Source of the DNA: Pseudomonadota bacterium | GTDB lineage: Bacteria > Bdellovibrionota_B > Oligoflexia > Silvanigrellales > Silvanigrellaceae | Direction: 5' to 3' | Length of the DNA stretch: 54,629 nt | Assembly (NCBI GenBank): GCA_009926615.1 | Contig: RFOM01000022.1 | Coordinates: 1-54,629 of the forward strand | Part shown: piece after piece, positions 1 to 8,259 of the stretch | How positions within the stretch are numbered: the first letter of the stretch is position 1 | Layout: each line of letters starts with the position of its first letter | Notes under the pieces: generated by a model | Seen by the model: the letters and a program-made list of their open reading frames with translations, nothing else | The model's database searches: none | Told to the model about the DNA's origin: nothing | Program-made: the position numbers and the translations under genes

Positions 1-1066
1 CATCGTACATTTGCGTCTTTTCCAGTTCAATCCACCGGACGAATTTTTCGGTCACGGATTCGAATCCTGCCATGTTCATCTCTTTGAGAACGCGCAGATA
101 ATAACGCGATACAACAAGAGCGTCCCTTGAAAGGCCGGAATTCATCTGCTGAAGAAAATCAACTGCCGCGGCATTGTCAAAATAGGACGGAACATCCGAA
201 AGTGACACAAAATCTGCAGGCTTGTCTGACTGTGACCCGATGAATTCAACAACTCCGCCATTGGCGTATTCAATTTTGGAACGGCGAATTCCGGCCTGCA
301 ATGCAGCGTACACCTCCGGACGGCACTCAACAGGATTGCCCTGCGGATATTTGATTTCACCGAACATCGTCAGCTGCAGAAAAAAGTTTTCTTGCGGAAG
401 ACCGGCCGAAAATATTCTTTGGTATGCGGCTTTGTAGAAGCTTCTGTGGCTGCCTGCGGTATTCTTCTGCGGAAAGTGTCCGCCATAGAGCATTGCATTG
501 AAGAACGCCGAATTGCCGAGAATAAAAACCAGCAAGTCCCATCGGAGCGAAGCAAAACGCTTGGACATGAAATCACTGTGCTCGGCCATAGTTTCGGATG
601 CAAAAAGTTCTTCAATGTTGGAGCCCAGAACACGCCGGCAAACTTTTGAAATTTTTCCGAACGTCTGCTCCCAGCGCCCGCAGTAAAGAATCGGGCTCCA
701 GTCCGTTTCCTCAAACAAACCTCTGAAAAAATTGCGGCAGGAATCCGAAATCATGAGTTCGGACATGACACGGCGGCGATGTTCGGTACTTCCCGTCTTG
801 GGCGGATAACCCCAGAATTGCAAAAAATCCTCATGCGACAGGATTCTCGCTGTTTCGATTCTGAGCTCCGTCAGCCACAACTGTTCCATACTCAGGTCCA
901 CGCACGTCACTGCGGCAGGAGACCTTGCAAACAGCGGCAACACACGCGCACCGCTGCCCGCAACTGCAATCACCCGTGAAACGCCCTCGGGGAGAATTTG
1001 CAGCTCCATTTCGGTATCTTCATTGGCCAGCGTATAATTCAGTTTATTGAAATAGTCTTTCGTCAT
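1..1066 (-). CDS. btaA: BtaA-like S-adenosylmethionine:diacylglycerol 3-amino-3-carboxypropyltransferase (DUF3419), partial at the left edge
   Basis: An open frame runs from an ATG at 1066 to the window edge without a stop, giving about 355 visible residues; the C-terminus is missing. Near residues 33-65 it has a SAM-binding-like stretch (VIAVAGSGARVLPLF, then VDLSMEQLWLTELRIE) and shortly after a HEDFLQFWGY segment. This is the pattern of DUF3419/BtaA proteins, which transfer the aminocarboxypropyl group of SAM to diacylglycerol as the first step of betaine-lipid synthesis. The ATG overlaps the stop of the upstream acyl-ACP-reductase-like gene (ATGA), so the two are translationally coupled. 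With a diacylglycerol-kinase-like gene in the same operon, a membrane-lipid role is likely. Family assignment is from motif resemblance. Whether BtaB, the N-methyltransferase, lies beyond the edge cannot be seen. Confidence 0.72.
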   Translation of the reverse strand, partial: MTKDYFNKLNYTLANEDTEMELQILPEGVSRVIAVAGSGARVLPLFARSPAAVTCVDLSMEQLWLTELRIETARILSHEDFLQFWGYPPKTGSTEHRRRVMSELMISDSCRNFFRGLFEETDWSPILYCGRWEQTFGKISKVCRRVLGSNIEELFASETMAEHSDFMSKRFASLRWDLLVFILGNSAFFNAMLYGGHFPQKNTAGSHRSFYKAAYQRIFSAGLPQENFFLQLTMFGEIKYPQGNPVECRPEVYAALQAGIRRSKIEYANGGVVEFIGSQSDKPADFVSLSDVPSYFDNAAAVDFLQQMNSGLSRDALVVSRYYLRVLKEMNMAGFESVTEKFVRWIELEKTQMYD

Positions 1067-3177
1067 ACGAGTCTCAGCTTCCTGCCTGCCTTGGGCACTG
1101 CCGTCACCCAGTCCCTGCGCCGCTCACGTGCCAGTTGCCTGCACCGATTGAGCATCTCCTCGGTAAGAAAACCCTCATGTGTGCGAATGCTTGACAATTT
1201 GGCTCCATGTTTGAGTCCGAGCTGATAGATTTCCTTAACTTTTGCAAGTTGCAACTGCCTTGACAGGGAAAAGCTCTCGTAACGCCCTTCCATAGTCAAC
1301 AGCACAGTTTCAGCAAGACAGGCATAGACGCTTGGCTTTTCGAGGCCAATGTCGACATTCATCCTGACCGGTCCCGGCAGATCAATTTCACCGCTTTCAA
1401 TAACGAGAACATCCGGCCGGCGGCGGGCTTCTTCGGGTCGAATATCAAGCGGCCTTGAACAATCACAAATCACTGCTCCGGGCTGTACTTTCATGATATC
1501 GAGAATCTGTCCGCGCTGATTTGACGTTGCTGTGACAATCAAATCAGTATCCGAGAGATCCTCGTCGGGGTCTGTCCGGACAAGAATTTCGGTCTCCGGC
1601 GAAAGCTCAACCAGTTCGTCACGCAACTCCAAAAGCTTGTCAGCACGAGGCGCAACAATGACAACTGTTTTGGCAACCATGGCAAGAAGCTGCGCAGACA
1701 CGCGCCCGATACTCCCTGTCGCTCCGACAACCATGACCTTCATCGGGATGAGTTGCCGCGAGTCTGAGGGTTTGACAAATCCCATGCTCATAACCATTTC
1801 CCGCGCAGCCCAAAGAGTTGCCGATGCGGAATATGAATTGCCGGTCGTCACCGGAATCGGCGAACGGCGGGCAACCGTCACACCGGAATCACCTATAACT
1901 TTGGTATAAGCACCAAGGCCAATCATCACGGCGCCGTTTTTGTGCGCATGCTCGGCAGCAGCGACAAGTTGATTATAAATAAAATTCTCGTCCATTTTCA
2001 GCATTGCCCGCGGAGTGGCGCAGAGCGCATAAATGTCGCAGATGACTTCCTGACCGGTTGAATCGCTGCGCGCGTGCGTCAGCTGCCCGTACTTGAAAAC
2101 CGGAACGTGAGCGAGCATCTGCTCGGCCGAGCGGACGATAACTTTGGGGGAACGTGAAAGCCACGACATTCCCGGAGTCAGAGCCAAATGCTTTACGCTC
2201 AAAGGATGAATAATAAAGGCACAGCGTCGCGGAACGGAAGACAGATTGCCTTTGCGTCTGGGCTCAAGGCGCATTCCCTCAATCATCTCGAAGGCAAACT
2301 CCGAGAGACTCGCTTTTACTCCCTGATTCATGCGAATCTGGTCCATGACGGCCGTGAGCATCCCAAAAGACCACAAATGTGCCGGAACCTTCACGGCTTC
2401 AAGATTGGGAGCATATTCAATGATCTGAGCCGGATTGAACCGCATGATTTTGTTGCGCTGGGCGTCAGTCAAAAAATCGGTGAAGACGACCTTCCGTTCA
2501 AAGACTTCCGGTTCATCAACGTCGCCCAGAAGTGCAGAATAGGTGACCAGCACATCTGCCGACCGGACCCATTGCATCAACCGTGTACGGGTATTTTCCT
2601 GCATCCATGAGGTGAACACATGACGACCCGCAATCCGGCGGGACGAAAGCAACGGCGAAACGATCCTGAAGAATCTCATAATCTGCGAATTGCTTTTAAG
2701 CAGGCTCGGCAAACCGAAAAGAAAGAGCGGATCGGCTGACTGAACTTCCGCGCCGATTTCGTTGAACGTATTTGCAAAGGGAGTGTAGAGCGCCGTATGA
2801 AAAAGAACTTTTTTTCCCTTAAAGAAGTATTGATCATCCCTGAGGATCTTTCTGATTGTCCAGTTTGCAAACAACGTGCTGAGTTCCAATCCGGTGTAAA
2901 CGGGTGTGCGTTCCGCAAAGCGGACCAGATCGCGTGTCGGGTGATGAAGAACTTCACGGTTTCCGAACGATGATTTATCCCTGACTCCGCTGAGCACAAA
3001 TGCGTCAACTTCACCGTCCAGTTCGTGAATATGATAGTGTGCTGCCGAAAAATCCCAACCAATCTTCTTTTCCACAACCTCAAACAGAATGTCATCGAGT
3101 TCAAACTCTCCCGACGTGTCGCCTCCGGTTTCAAGAAAATTAAATACGATAATTTTTCGTTTCTTTTTTGCATTCAT
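1063..3177 (-). CDS. Acyl-ACP-reductase-like protein with a large uncharacterised N-terminal region
   Basis: The product is 704 residues from the ATG at 3177, which overlaps the upstream stop (ATGA) and follows a GGAG sequence; an ATG at 3243 would add 22 residues inside the upstream gene. The C-terminal half resembles cyanobacterial long-chain acyl-ACP reductase (fatty-aldehyde forming). It has GLGAYTKVIGDSG, TTGNSYSAS, a Rossmann VMVVGATGSIGR motif for NADPH, and VYACLAETVLLTMEGRYESF, whose Cys (about residue 620) aligns with the catalytic acyl-thioester Cys of AAR. The family is usually about 340 residues, so roughly 370 extra N-terminal residues are unexplained; they include hydrophobic alternations such as SADVLVTYSALLGDV but no domain I recognise. 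It sits between a lipid kinase and BtaA, so it probably makes or uses a fatty aldehyde or acyl thioester in lipid synthesis. The substrate is unknown. Confidence 0.62.
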   Translation of the reverse strand: MNAKKKRKIIVFNFLETGGDTSGEFELDDILFEVVEKKIGWDFSAAHYHIHELDGEVDAFVLSGVRDKSSFGNREVLHHPTRDLVRFAERTPVYTGLELSTLFANWTIRKILRDDQYFFKGKKVLFHTALYTPFANTFNEIGAEVQSADPLFLFGLPSLLKSNSQIMRFFRIVSPLLSSRRIAGRHVFTSWMQENTRTRLMQWVRSADVLVTYSALLGDVDEPEVFERKVVFTDFLTDAQRNKIMRFNPAQIIEYAPNLEAVKVPAHLWSFGMLTAVMDQIRMNQGVKASLSEFAFEMIEGMRLEPRRKGNLSSVPRRCAFIIHPLSVKHLALTPGMSWLSRSPKVIVRSAEQMLAHVPVFKYGQLTHARSDSTGQEVICDIYALCATPRAMLKMDENFIYNQLVAAAEHAHKNGAVMIGLGAYTKVIGDSGVTVARRSPIPVTTGNSYSASATLWAAREMVMSMGFVKPSDSRQLIPMKVMVVGATGSIGRVSAQLLAMVAKTVVIVAPRADKLLELRDELVELSPETEILVRTDPDEDLSDTDLIVTATSNQRGQILDIMKVQPGAVICDCSRPLDIRPEEARRRPDVLVIESGEIDLPGPVRMNVDIGLEKPSVYACLAETVLLTMEGRYESFSLSRQLQLAKVKEIYQLGLKHGAKLSSIRTHEGFLTEEMLNRCRQLARERRRDWVTAVPKAGRKLRLV

Positions 3178-4124
3178 TCCCTGAATTCTCCGGCGGTCAA
3201 AATACACAATGCTCCCTTGTGTATCTTTATTTCGAGTTTGCATCCCATTTCAAAAGATTCACCGTCTGCAAAAAGCAAATTGGGACCTCCGTCCAACGCA
3301 GTGACAGTGAATGAATCCGCAGACAGCCGTTCGGACATGCGGGCTTCGCGCTGCAATCTGAGGTCGGCAAGAGACATGAGCAATTGCGACGGTGTTTTTG
3401 CCTTCAGGATTAGAACTTCTGCTACTCCGTCGGAGGCACGTGCCTGAGGAGCGACCAGAAGATCACCTCCCAGCTTGGGCTGGTTGCAAATAAAAATATT
3501 GCTGAACATTCCGCTGCACACCGCGTGCGCGGTTTCAACGCGGTATTCGCGCAAGTAGGAACGCCTGCCGATAATCGTGGCTGCAGCGAATCCGGTGTAA
3601 ACTTCGGTTCCCATTTTTTGAAACACGGTCTTCAGCAGCTTTGAGGACCTTCTGATTTTATTGAAGTCGCGCGCAAGAAGGGCACCGACACCCAAACCGC
3701 CGACCGTCGCAAAATAAACGTCATTGCACTGAATGACATCGACAAAACGCACCACGCGCCGCTGCAGCGATTCATAGACAGAAATCAGGTCGGGAGAAAA
3801 ACCCCAGTGTGAAGCAAAGTCGTTGGCCGTTCCCAAAGGAAGGATAATCACCGGACGACGGGTTTCAATCAGTGCCGGCAAGGCGCACTGGAGTGTTCCG
3901 TCGCCGCCTGCAAGGACTAAATCCTCTCCGGCCGGCAGTTCTCTTATTGTTTTGAGAAGGTCTGCTACGGTCGCCGGCTCGTGAAGAACGGGATTGATTT
4001 GCGGAATGCCGATACGAAGCGTCGCGACAACCCGCTGGCGCTGAGTATTTCCGGCTGTACCGTTCACAACGAAGTGGCAGCGTTGTGAACCCGCAGAACT
4101 CCGTCCCAAAAATCCGACCGACAT
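3174..4124 (-). CDS. Diacylglycerol kinase family lipid kinase (YegS/DgkB type)
   Basis: A 316-residue protein with the DAGK catalytic signature: LAGGDGTLQ at residues 71-79 (the ATP-binding GGDGT) and PLGTANDFA at 96-104. The N-terminal HFVVNGTAGN segment also fits the family. Such enzymes phosphorylate diacylglycerol, ceramide or another lipid alcohol at the inner face of the cytoplasmic membrane. The ATG at 4124 has a GAGG five bases upstream and is the first gene of a coupled trio with the AAR-like and BtaA-like genes (stop at 3174 overlaps the next start at 3177). Diacylglycerol is the substrate of both DAG kinases and BtaA, so this operon may control which way that pool is spent. The lipid specificity cannot be read from sequence. 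Confidence 0.8.
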   Translation of the reverse strand: MSVGFLGRSSAGSQRCHFVVNGTAGNTQRQRVVATLRIGIPQINPVLHEPATVADLLKTIRELPAGEDLVLAGGDGTLQCALPALIETRRPVIILPLGTANDFASHWGFSPDLISVYESLQRRVVRFVDVIQCNDVYFATVGGLGVGALLARDFNKIRRSSKLLKTVFQKMGTEVYTGFAAATIIGRRSYLREYRVETAHAVCSGMFSNIFICNQPKLGGDLLVAPQARASDGVAEVLILKAKTPSQLLMSLADLRLQREARMSERLSADSFTVTALDGGPNLLFADGESFEMGCKLEIKIHKGALCILTAGEFRE

Positions 4125-4210
4125 GCATCCCTCACAGTCACAATGCCGTTGCGGGAAGTGTCGGACAGATTCTGAAAAAAACTTAATAAAAACTGAGACA
4201 AAACGATAAA

Positions 4211-4237
4211 TTGACGCTCGCGGCTAAGCAGCCGTCA
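4211..4237 (-). terminator. Hairpin over the end of the rsmB-like gene
   Basis: Read on the minus strand, an outer TGACG/CGTCA pairing encloses GGCT-GCTT-AGCC. It covers the methyltransferase stop codon and is followed by AATTTATCGTTTTG, which is T-rich but not a clean T-tract. It could be a weak terminator or an mRNA-protecting stem separating the der-rsmB part from the lipid operon, which would then use its own promoter in 4125-4210. I see no convincing -35/-10 pair there. Confidence 0.3.
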
Positions 4238-5620
4238 GCCGCCGCCTGAGCCTGACGCAAGACTCGGATTTAACGACAATTGCGCAGCAAACATTGTGTC
4301 CGAATCAACAAACGGCGCACCTGCAAGTGAGGCAGAGATTTTTTGCACAGTTACATGCGTCAAATCAAATTGTGCGGCAGCAATAACGTCCTCATTTTCT
4401 TCGACACACCAGCTGCAGGTCCCGTAAACCAGACGTCCGCCCGACCTGACCTTCAAAGCAGCTTTCAAAAGCAGACTTTTTTGCAAATTCACCAATTCGC
4501 CAAGTGACTCCTTGTCGCCGATACGCAAACGGGCATCGGGATTCCTTCGCCACGTACCCGAGGAGCTGCACGGAGCGTCGACGAGGACAGTGTCAAATCC
4601 TCCCTGCAAATGGACTTCTTTACCAAATTCGGGAAATTCTTTTCCGTCCCATGCAGCTGTCCGCAGATTGAAAAAACCCGCGCGCTGGCATCTGCGCCTC
4701 GCCTCTGCGAGTTTGAATTCACGTATATCGGATGCGTAAAGAGCGCCTTTGCCTTGCATTCCTGCTGCAATTGCAACTGTCTTGCCGCCTCCGCCCGCGC
4801 AGGCATCCCAAATTTTCTGTCCAGCCTGCGCACCGACGGAGCGGGCAATTTGTTGACTTGCCCAATCCTGAACTTCAAATGCGCCGGATTTAAAAACTTC
4901 AGTCTGGTACACACCGAATGAGCCGGTCACTTTCGCAGTTTCCTTGTTATCAAGCCATTCAATCTGCAGACCGCGGGAGTCAAATTCCTGCTCAATTGCT
5001 GCTGCCGCCTCGGCCCGATTCAGGCGAATCCACAAAGGCGGCCGCTCGTTTTGCATTCGCAGGAATCTCAAAAGCTCTTCAGTACTCCAACCCGAAACAG
5101 AGATCCTGCGCTGCAAGGGCGCAGACCATGCCGGCGGAATTCCGTGCAGAATAAGAACTGTCTGCAGCTCAGCGTTCGTCCAATCTGCGACGCTGCGCCG
5201 GTTCGAAATAAACTTACGCAGCTCTGCCTGCATGAAATCGGGTTGCGTGAGTGCGTCGCGGGCAAGCGAAACAACAAGTTTCGCAGCCGTCGAACGAACT
5301 GCAGCCCAAAGGAGCTTTTCGTCGGAAACTTCAGCGGAGAATCTGGCAATCTCCAGTTCCCGCTCTGCGGAAGATTTCTCAAAAAAAGAAGAAAGACCGA
5401 CGGCAGAACGCTGCAGAAAAACCGCGAGGGTCACATAACGTGCCGCAGAAAATAAAATGTCACTGTAAAACCGCCGGTCCTGACTCCCGTACCGCCTGTC
5501 GGCCTTTAAAGTTTCTGCGATCCATTTGTCGAGCTGCCGCGGTGCGGGAGAGTCCGTGTATCGTTCCCACAAAACCTCGGCGTGTTTCATCCGGTTGGCA
5601 AGTCTGGCATCGAATTCCAT
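4235..5620 (-). CDS. RsmB/NOL1/NOP2/Sun family 16S rRNA (cytosine-C5) methyltransferase
   Basis: A 461-residue protein that methylates cytosine-5 of rRNA using SAM. The N-terminal ~170 residues form a helical NusB-like region typical of RsmB. The C-terminal half has the SAM site (IWDACAGGGGKT), then VDAPCSSSGTWRRNPD, and YGTCSWCVEENEDV. The two cysteines, in DAPCS and in TCS, are the release and catalytic cysteines of this family; the usual YSTCS is YGTCS here. Length matches RsmB (about 430). The start follows the der stop by only eight bases, so the two are co-transcribed. RsmB versus another paralogue of the family is not certain. Confidence 0.85.
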   Translation of the reverse strand: MEFDARLANRMKHAEVLWERYTDSPAPRQLDKWIAETLKADRRYGSQDRRFYSDILFSAARYVTLAVFLQRSAVGLSSFFEKSSAERELEIARFSAEVSDEKLLWAAVRSTAAKLVVSLARDALTQPDFMQAELRKFISNRRSVADWTNAELQTVLILHGIPPAWSAPLQRRISVSGWSTEELLRFLRMQNERPPLWIRLNRAEAAAAIEQEFDSRGLQIEWLDNKETAKVTGSFGVYQTEVFKSGAFEVQDWASQQIARSVGAQAGQKIWDACAGGGGKTVAIAAGMQGKGALYASDIREFKLAEARRRCQRAGFFNLRTAAWDGKEFPEFGKEVHLQGGFDTVLVDAPCSSSGTWRRNPDARLRIGDKESLGELVNLQKSLLLKAALKVRSGGRLVYGTCSWCVEENEDVIAAAQFDLTHVTVQKISASLAGAPFVDSDTMFAAQLSLNPSLASGSGGG

Positions 5621-5628
5621 TTTCGGGT

Positions 5629-7110
5629 TCAGACCTCGTCGTCGTAGACTATCTCTGACTCATTGAATTCAGACGGATCAATTCCGAAGTCTTCCCCGTC
5701 TTTCCAATCCAGATCAAATTTTGACTTCGGCATGTCGAGCAAATCTTCCTCGGGTTTTGTCCCGTGTACTTTTCTCGACCGTTCACGAAGAAAAATACTG
5801 ATCGGAATATGTTCAAATCCGAAGGATTCCCTGAATTCATTTTCAAGAAACCGCTTGTAACTGAAATGAACATCTTTCGGATCCGAGCAGAAAATCAGGA
5901 ACCGCGGCGGCGCGCTTGCAATCTGGGTCGAATAGAAAAACTTAATCCTGCGGGATCTGTTTTTGGTCAGAGGCGGGGTGTGTTTTTCCAGAATTCCCCT
6001 GAGCGTCTTATTCAATTCGGAGGTCGACACACGCCGGCGGCTTTCGGCGAACATCTCGATGCACAGGGGGAGAATTTTGCTGACCCGCTGGTTTTCCAGT
6101 GCACTGATAAAAAGTGTCGGTGCATAACGGATATATCTCAATGCCTCATGCAATTCTTCCTGATACCTGTTTATCGTGGTCGAGTTCTTGTCCTCAACAA
6201 GGTCCCACTTGTTGACAACAACAACGATGGGCTTTCTCATTTCAAAGGCATATCCCGCCACACGGGCATCACCTTCGGTCGGTCCCTCGTCGGCGTTGAT
6301 GACCAGCACAGCTACGTCACATTCCTCAAGACATGCGACAGACCTGAGTGCGGAATATTTTTCAAGCCTGTCCGACATGCGGCTTTTGCGGCGTATGCCG
6401 GCCGTATCAAGAATTTTAAATTCGCGTCCGAACGCCCGAAGAGTAATATCAACAACGTCGCGCGTGGTTCCCGGCCTTGAATCAACGATACTTCTTGTTT
6501 CACCTGCGATTCTGTTCAGAATCGAGGACTTTCCGACGTTGGGTCTGCCGATGATTGCAAGCTTGATTTGCTCTTCCGATTCTTCGGGCAACTGCGGCTT
6601 TGCGCTGATGACCTCAGTCACAGTCTCGAGCAGTTCTCCAACGCCGCGACCATGTTCGGCGCTCACGGCGAAAATGTGCTCAACACCGAGCTTGCGGAAA
6701 TCCTCGGCCAGATGATCGTCTTTGGGAAGGTCACATTTATTTGCCGCGACGACGAAAAATTTGTCCGCACGACGCAGCCTCCGGATGAGGTCCGCATCAA
6801 CCGGATGCAAGCCTTCACGCGCGTCCGTCACAAAAATTACGACATCCGCTTCTTCGATTGCGAGTTCAGCCTGTTCAACAAGCTGACGCTTGATGTTGTC
6901 ACGCGAAGCGGGCTCGAAACCTCCGGTGTCGCAAAGATAAAAATTGGTACCGGAAAATTCCGCGCGCGCAAAAATACGGTCACGGGTCACACCCGGCTCG
7001 TCATGAACGAGACTCTTTCGTTGTTTGACAATACGATTGAAAAGCGTGCTTTTGCCGACGTTCGGACGTCCTACAATTGCAATAAGTCGCGTATATGTGC
7101 GCACGGGCAT
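5629..7110 (-). CDS. der: Ribosome biogenesis GTPase Der (EngA)
   Basis: A 493-residue protein with two tandem GTPase domains. Domain 1 has GRPNVGKST near residue 14, DTGG and NKCD; domain 2 has GRPNVGKSS near residue 188, DTAG and NKWD. The C-terminal part fits the KH-like domain. Two G domains in one chain are diagnostic of Der, which acts in 50S subunit maturation. The last ~40 residues form an acidic tail rich in Asp and Glu, longer than in short family members. The gene lies 21 bases below the hydrolase gene and 8 above the rRNA methyltransferase, so a minus-strand operon with a ribosome-maturation theme is likely. Confidence 0.96.
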   Translation of the reverse strand: MPVRTYTRLIAIVGRPNVGKSTLFNRIVKQRKSLVHDEPGVTRDRIFARAEFSGTNFYLCDTGGFEPASRDNIKRQLVEQAELAIEEADVVIFVTDAREGLHPVDADLIRRLRRADKFFVVAANKCDLPKDDHLAEDFRKLGVEHIFAVSAEHGRGVGELLETVTEVISAKPQLPEESEEQIKLAIIGRPNVGKSSILNRIAGETRSIVDSRPGTTRDVVDITLRAFGREFKILDTAGIRRKSRMSDRLEKYSALRSVACLEECDVAVLVINADEGPTEGDARVAGYAFEMRKPIVVVVNKWDLVEDKNSTTINRYQEELHEALRYIRYAPTLFISALENQRVSKILPLCIEMFAESRRRVSTSELNKTLRGILEKHTPPLTKNRSRRIKFFYSTQIASAPPRFLIFCSDPKDVHFSYKRFLENEFRESFGFEHIPISIFLRERSRKVHGTKPEEDLLDMPKSKFDLDWKDGEDFGIDPSEFNESEIVYDDEV

Positions 7111-7131
7111 AAAACCGAAACCTCTGAAATA

Positions 7132-8259
7132 TTATTTGCTCTTCGGGGACCGGACGGGATCGGCAGGAACGGCTTCAGCTGACGGAACCGGAGGAACCAT
7201 GTTCGCTGACGACAACGTTCCTGACGGCACTGCAGCCTGCCACAGCTCCGCCAAATCTTTTTCAACTTCTTCAGGATTGCCGTTCCAGACCGTAGAGTGG
7301 GCTCCCCTGTTGAAAACTCTCACCTTAAAAACATTTTCTTTGGGCAAAGCCGCAACAATCTGACCCGAAACTTCGGGAGACACGATGTCATCATTCACTG
7401 AATTGTAAACGTACGTCGGTATATTCACTTTCGGCGCGGCCTTGACCGGTTCACACTGAGAAAAATCGACCTTGCCGCGCTTTTCGGCCAACCACACGCC
7501 CAAAGTTATGAACCCCTGCGGCACGTTGGGCTTTTTGGGGGTGCTGAGTACAAGCTGTTCGACAGAGGGAATCGGATTTTCAAGCACCATGGCCGAAATC
7601 GATTTGTCCGAATCAGGCTTTTCTGCAGGCAGCAGCACGGCTGCCGCATTCAACGAGGCCATCGTCCCCATCGAAGTTGAGTGCCAAAGTATTTTACGGT
7701 TCGGAAACTGAGATTTGAGTGCATTGAGCACCGCAATAACGTCGTGCTGTTCCCTGCATCCGTAGCTTGCACCGAGGCCGTTGTGATCAGACAGACCATG
7801 GTTGCTCAGATCCATGGCTGCAAGCTGAAAACCAAGACGCGATGCCATTTTGAAATATCTGGCACCGTGCATGTAAGTTCCTGAAACGCCGTGGACGTGA
7901 AAAAACAGCGGAGCCTGCTGCGGCGATTTTTTCTGATCTTCTGTCAGATTGTCATATATCTTGTAGTGAATTCGCTCGCCAAGAGACGATTTTGTGTAAA
8001 AACTCTGCGACGGCAGATTGAGCGAATCGTCGCAGCTGATGTCGAGAGTTTTTTTCGACGGAAATCCTTCGCGCAGGTCTGCAAAGGCATATTCCTTCAT
8101 CCACGGATTGCAGGAAATAGTCTCGACGGACATCCACTTTTCGCGTTCCTTGAACGGAAACAAAAGCAAATCGCTCAGATAAAACAGCGCTCCCGTGAAG
8201 ACGGCGCCAAAAAAAGCAATCACAGCTGCTGATATAATGGTAATCCGATAGCGCATCAT
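7132..8259 (-). CDS. Membrane-anchored alpha/beta hydrolase
   Basis: A 375-residue protein with an N-terminal membrane segment (residues about 6-30) and an alpha/beta hydrolase fold. FFHVHGVSG is the oxyanion-hole strand, followed by AAMDLSNHGLSD. The nucleophile elbow reads LWHSTSMGTMAS, so the usual G-x-S-x-G is S-x-S-x-G. The aspartate candidate is in YNSVNDDIVS and the histidine in FNRGAHSTVWNG. The N-terminus suggests the enzyme faces the periplasm. Substrate is unknown. The ATG overlaps the stop of the Agl23-like gene (ATGA), so the two are coupled; an ATG one codon later is also possible. The C-terminal ~25 residues are Pro/Ala/Ser-rich. Confidence 0.72.
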   Translation of the reverse strand: MMRYRITIISAAVIAFFGAVFTGALFYLSDLLLFPFKEREKWMSVETISCNPWMKEYAFADLREGFPSKKTLDISCDDSLNLPSQSFYTKSSLGERIHYKIYDNLTEDQKKSPQQAPLFFHVHGVSGTYMHGARYFKMASRLGFQLAAMDLSNHGLSDHNGLGASYGCREQHDVIAVLNALKSQFPNRKILWHSTSMGTMASLNAAAVLLPAEKPDSDKSISAMVLENPIPSVEQLVLSTPKKPNVPQGFITLGVWLAEKRGKVDFSQCEPVKAAPKVNIPTYVYNSVNDDIVSPEVSGQIVAALPKENVFKVRVFNRGAHSTVWNGNPEEVEKDLAELWQAAVPSGTLSSANMVPPVPSAEAVPADPVRSPKSK

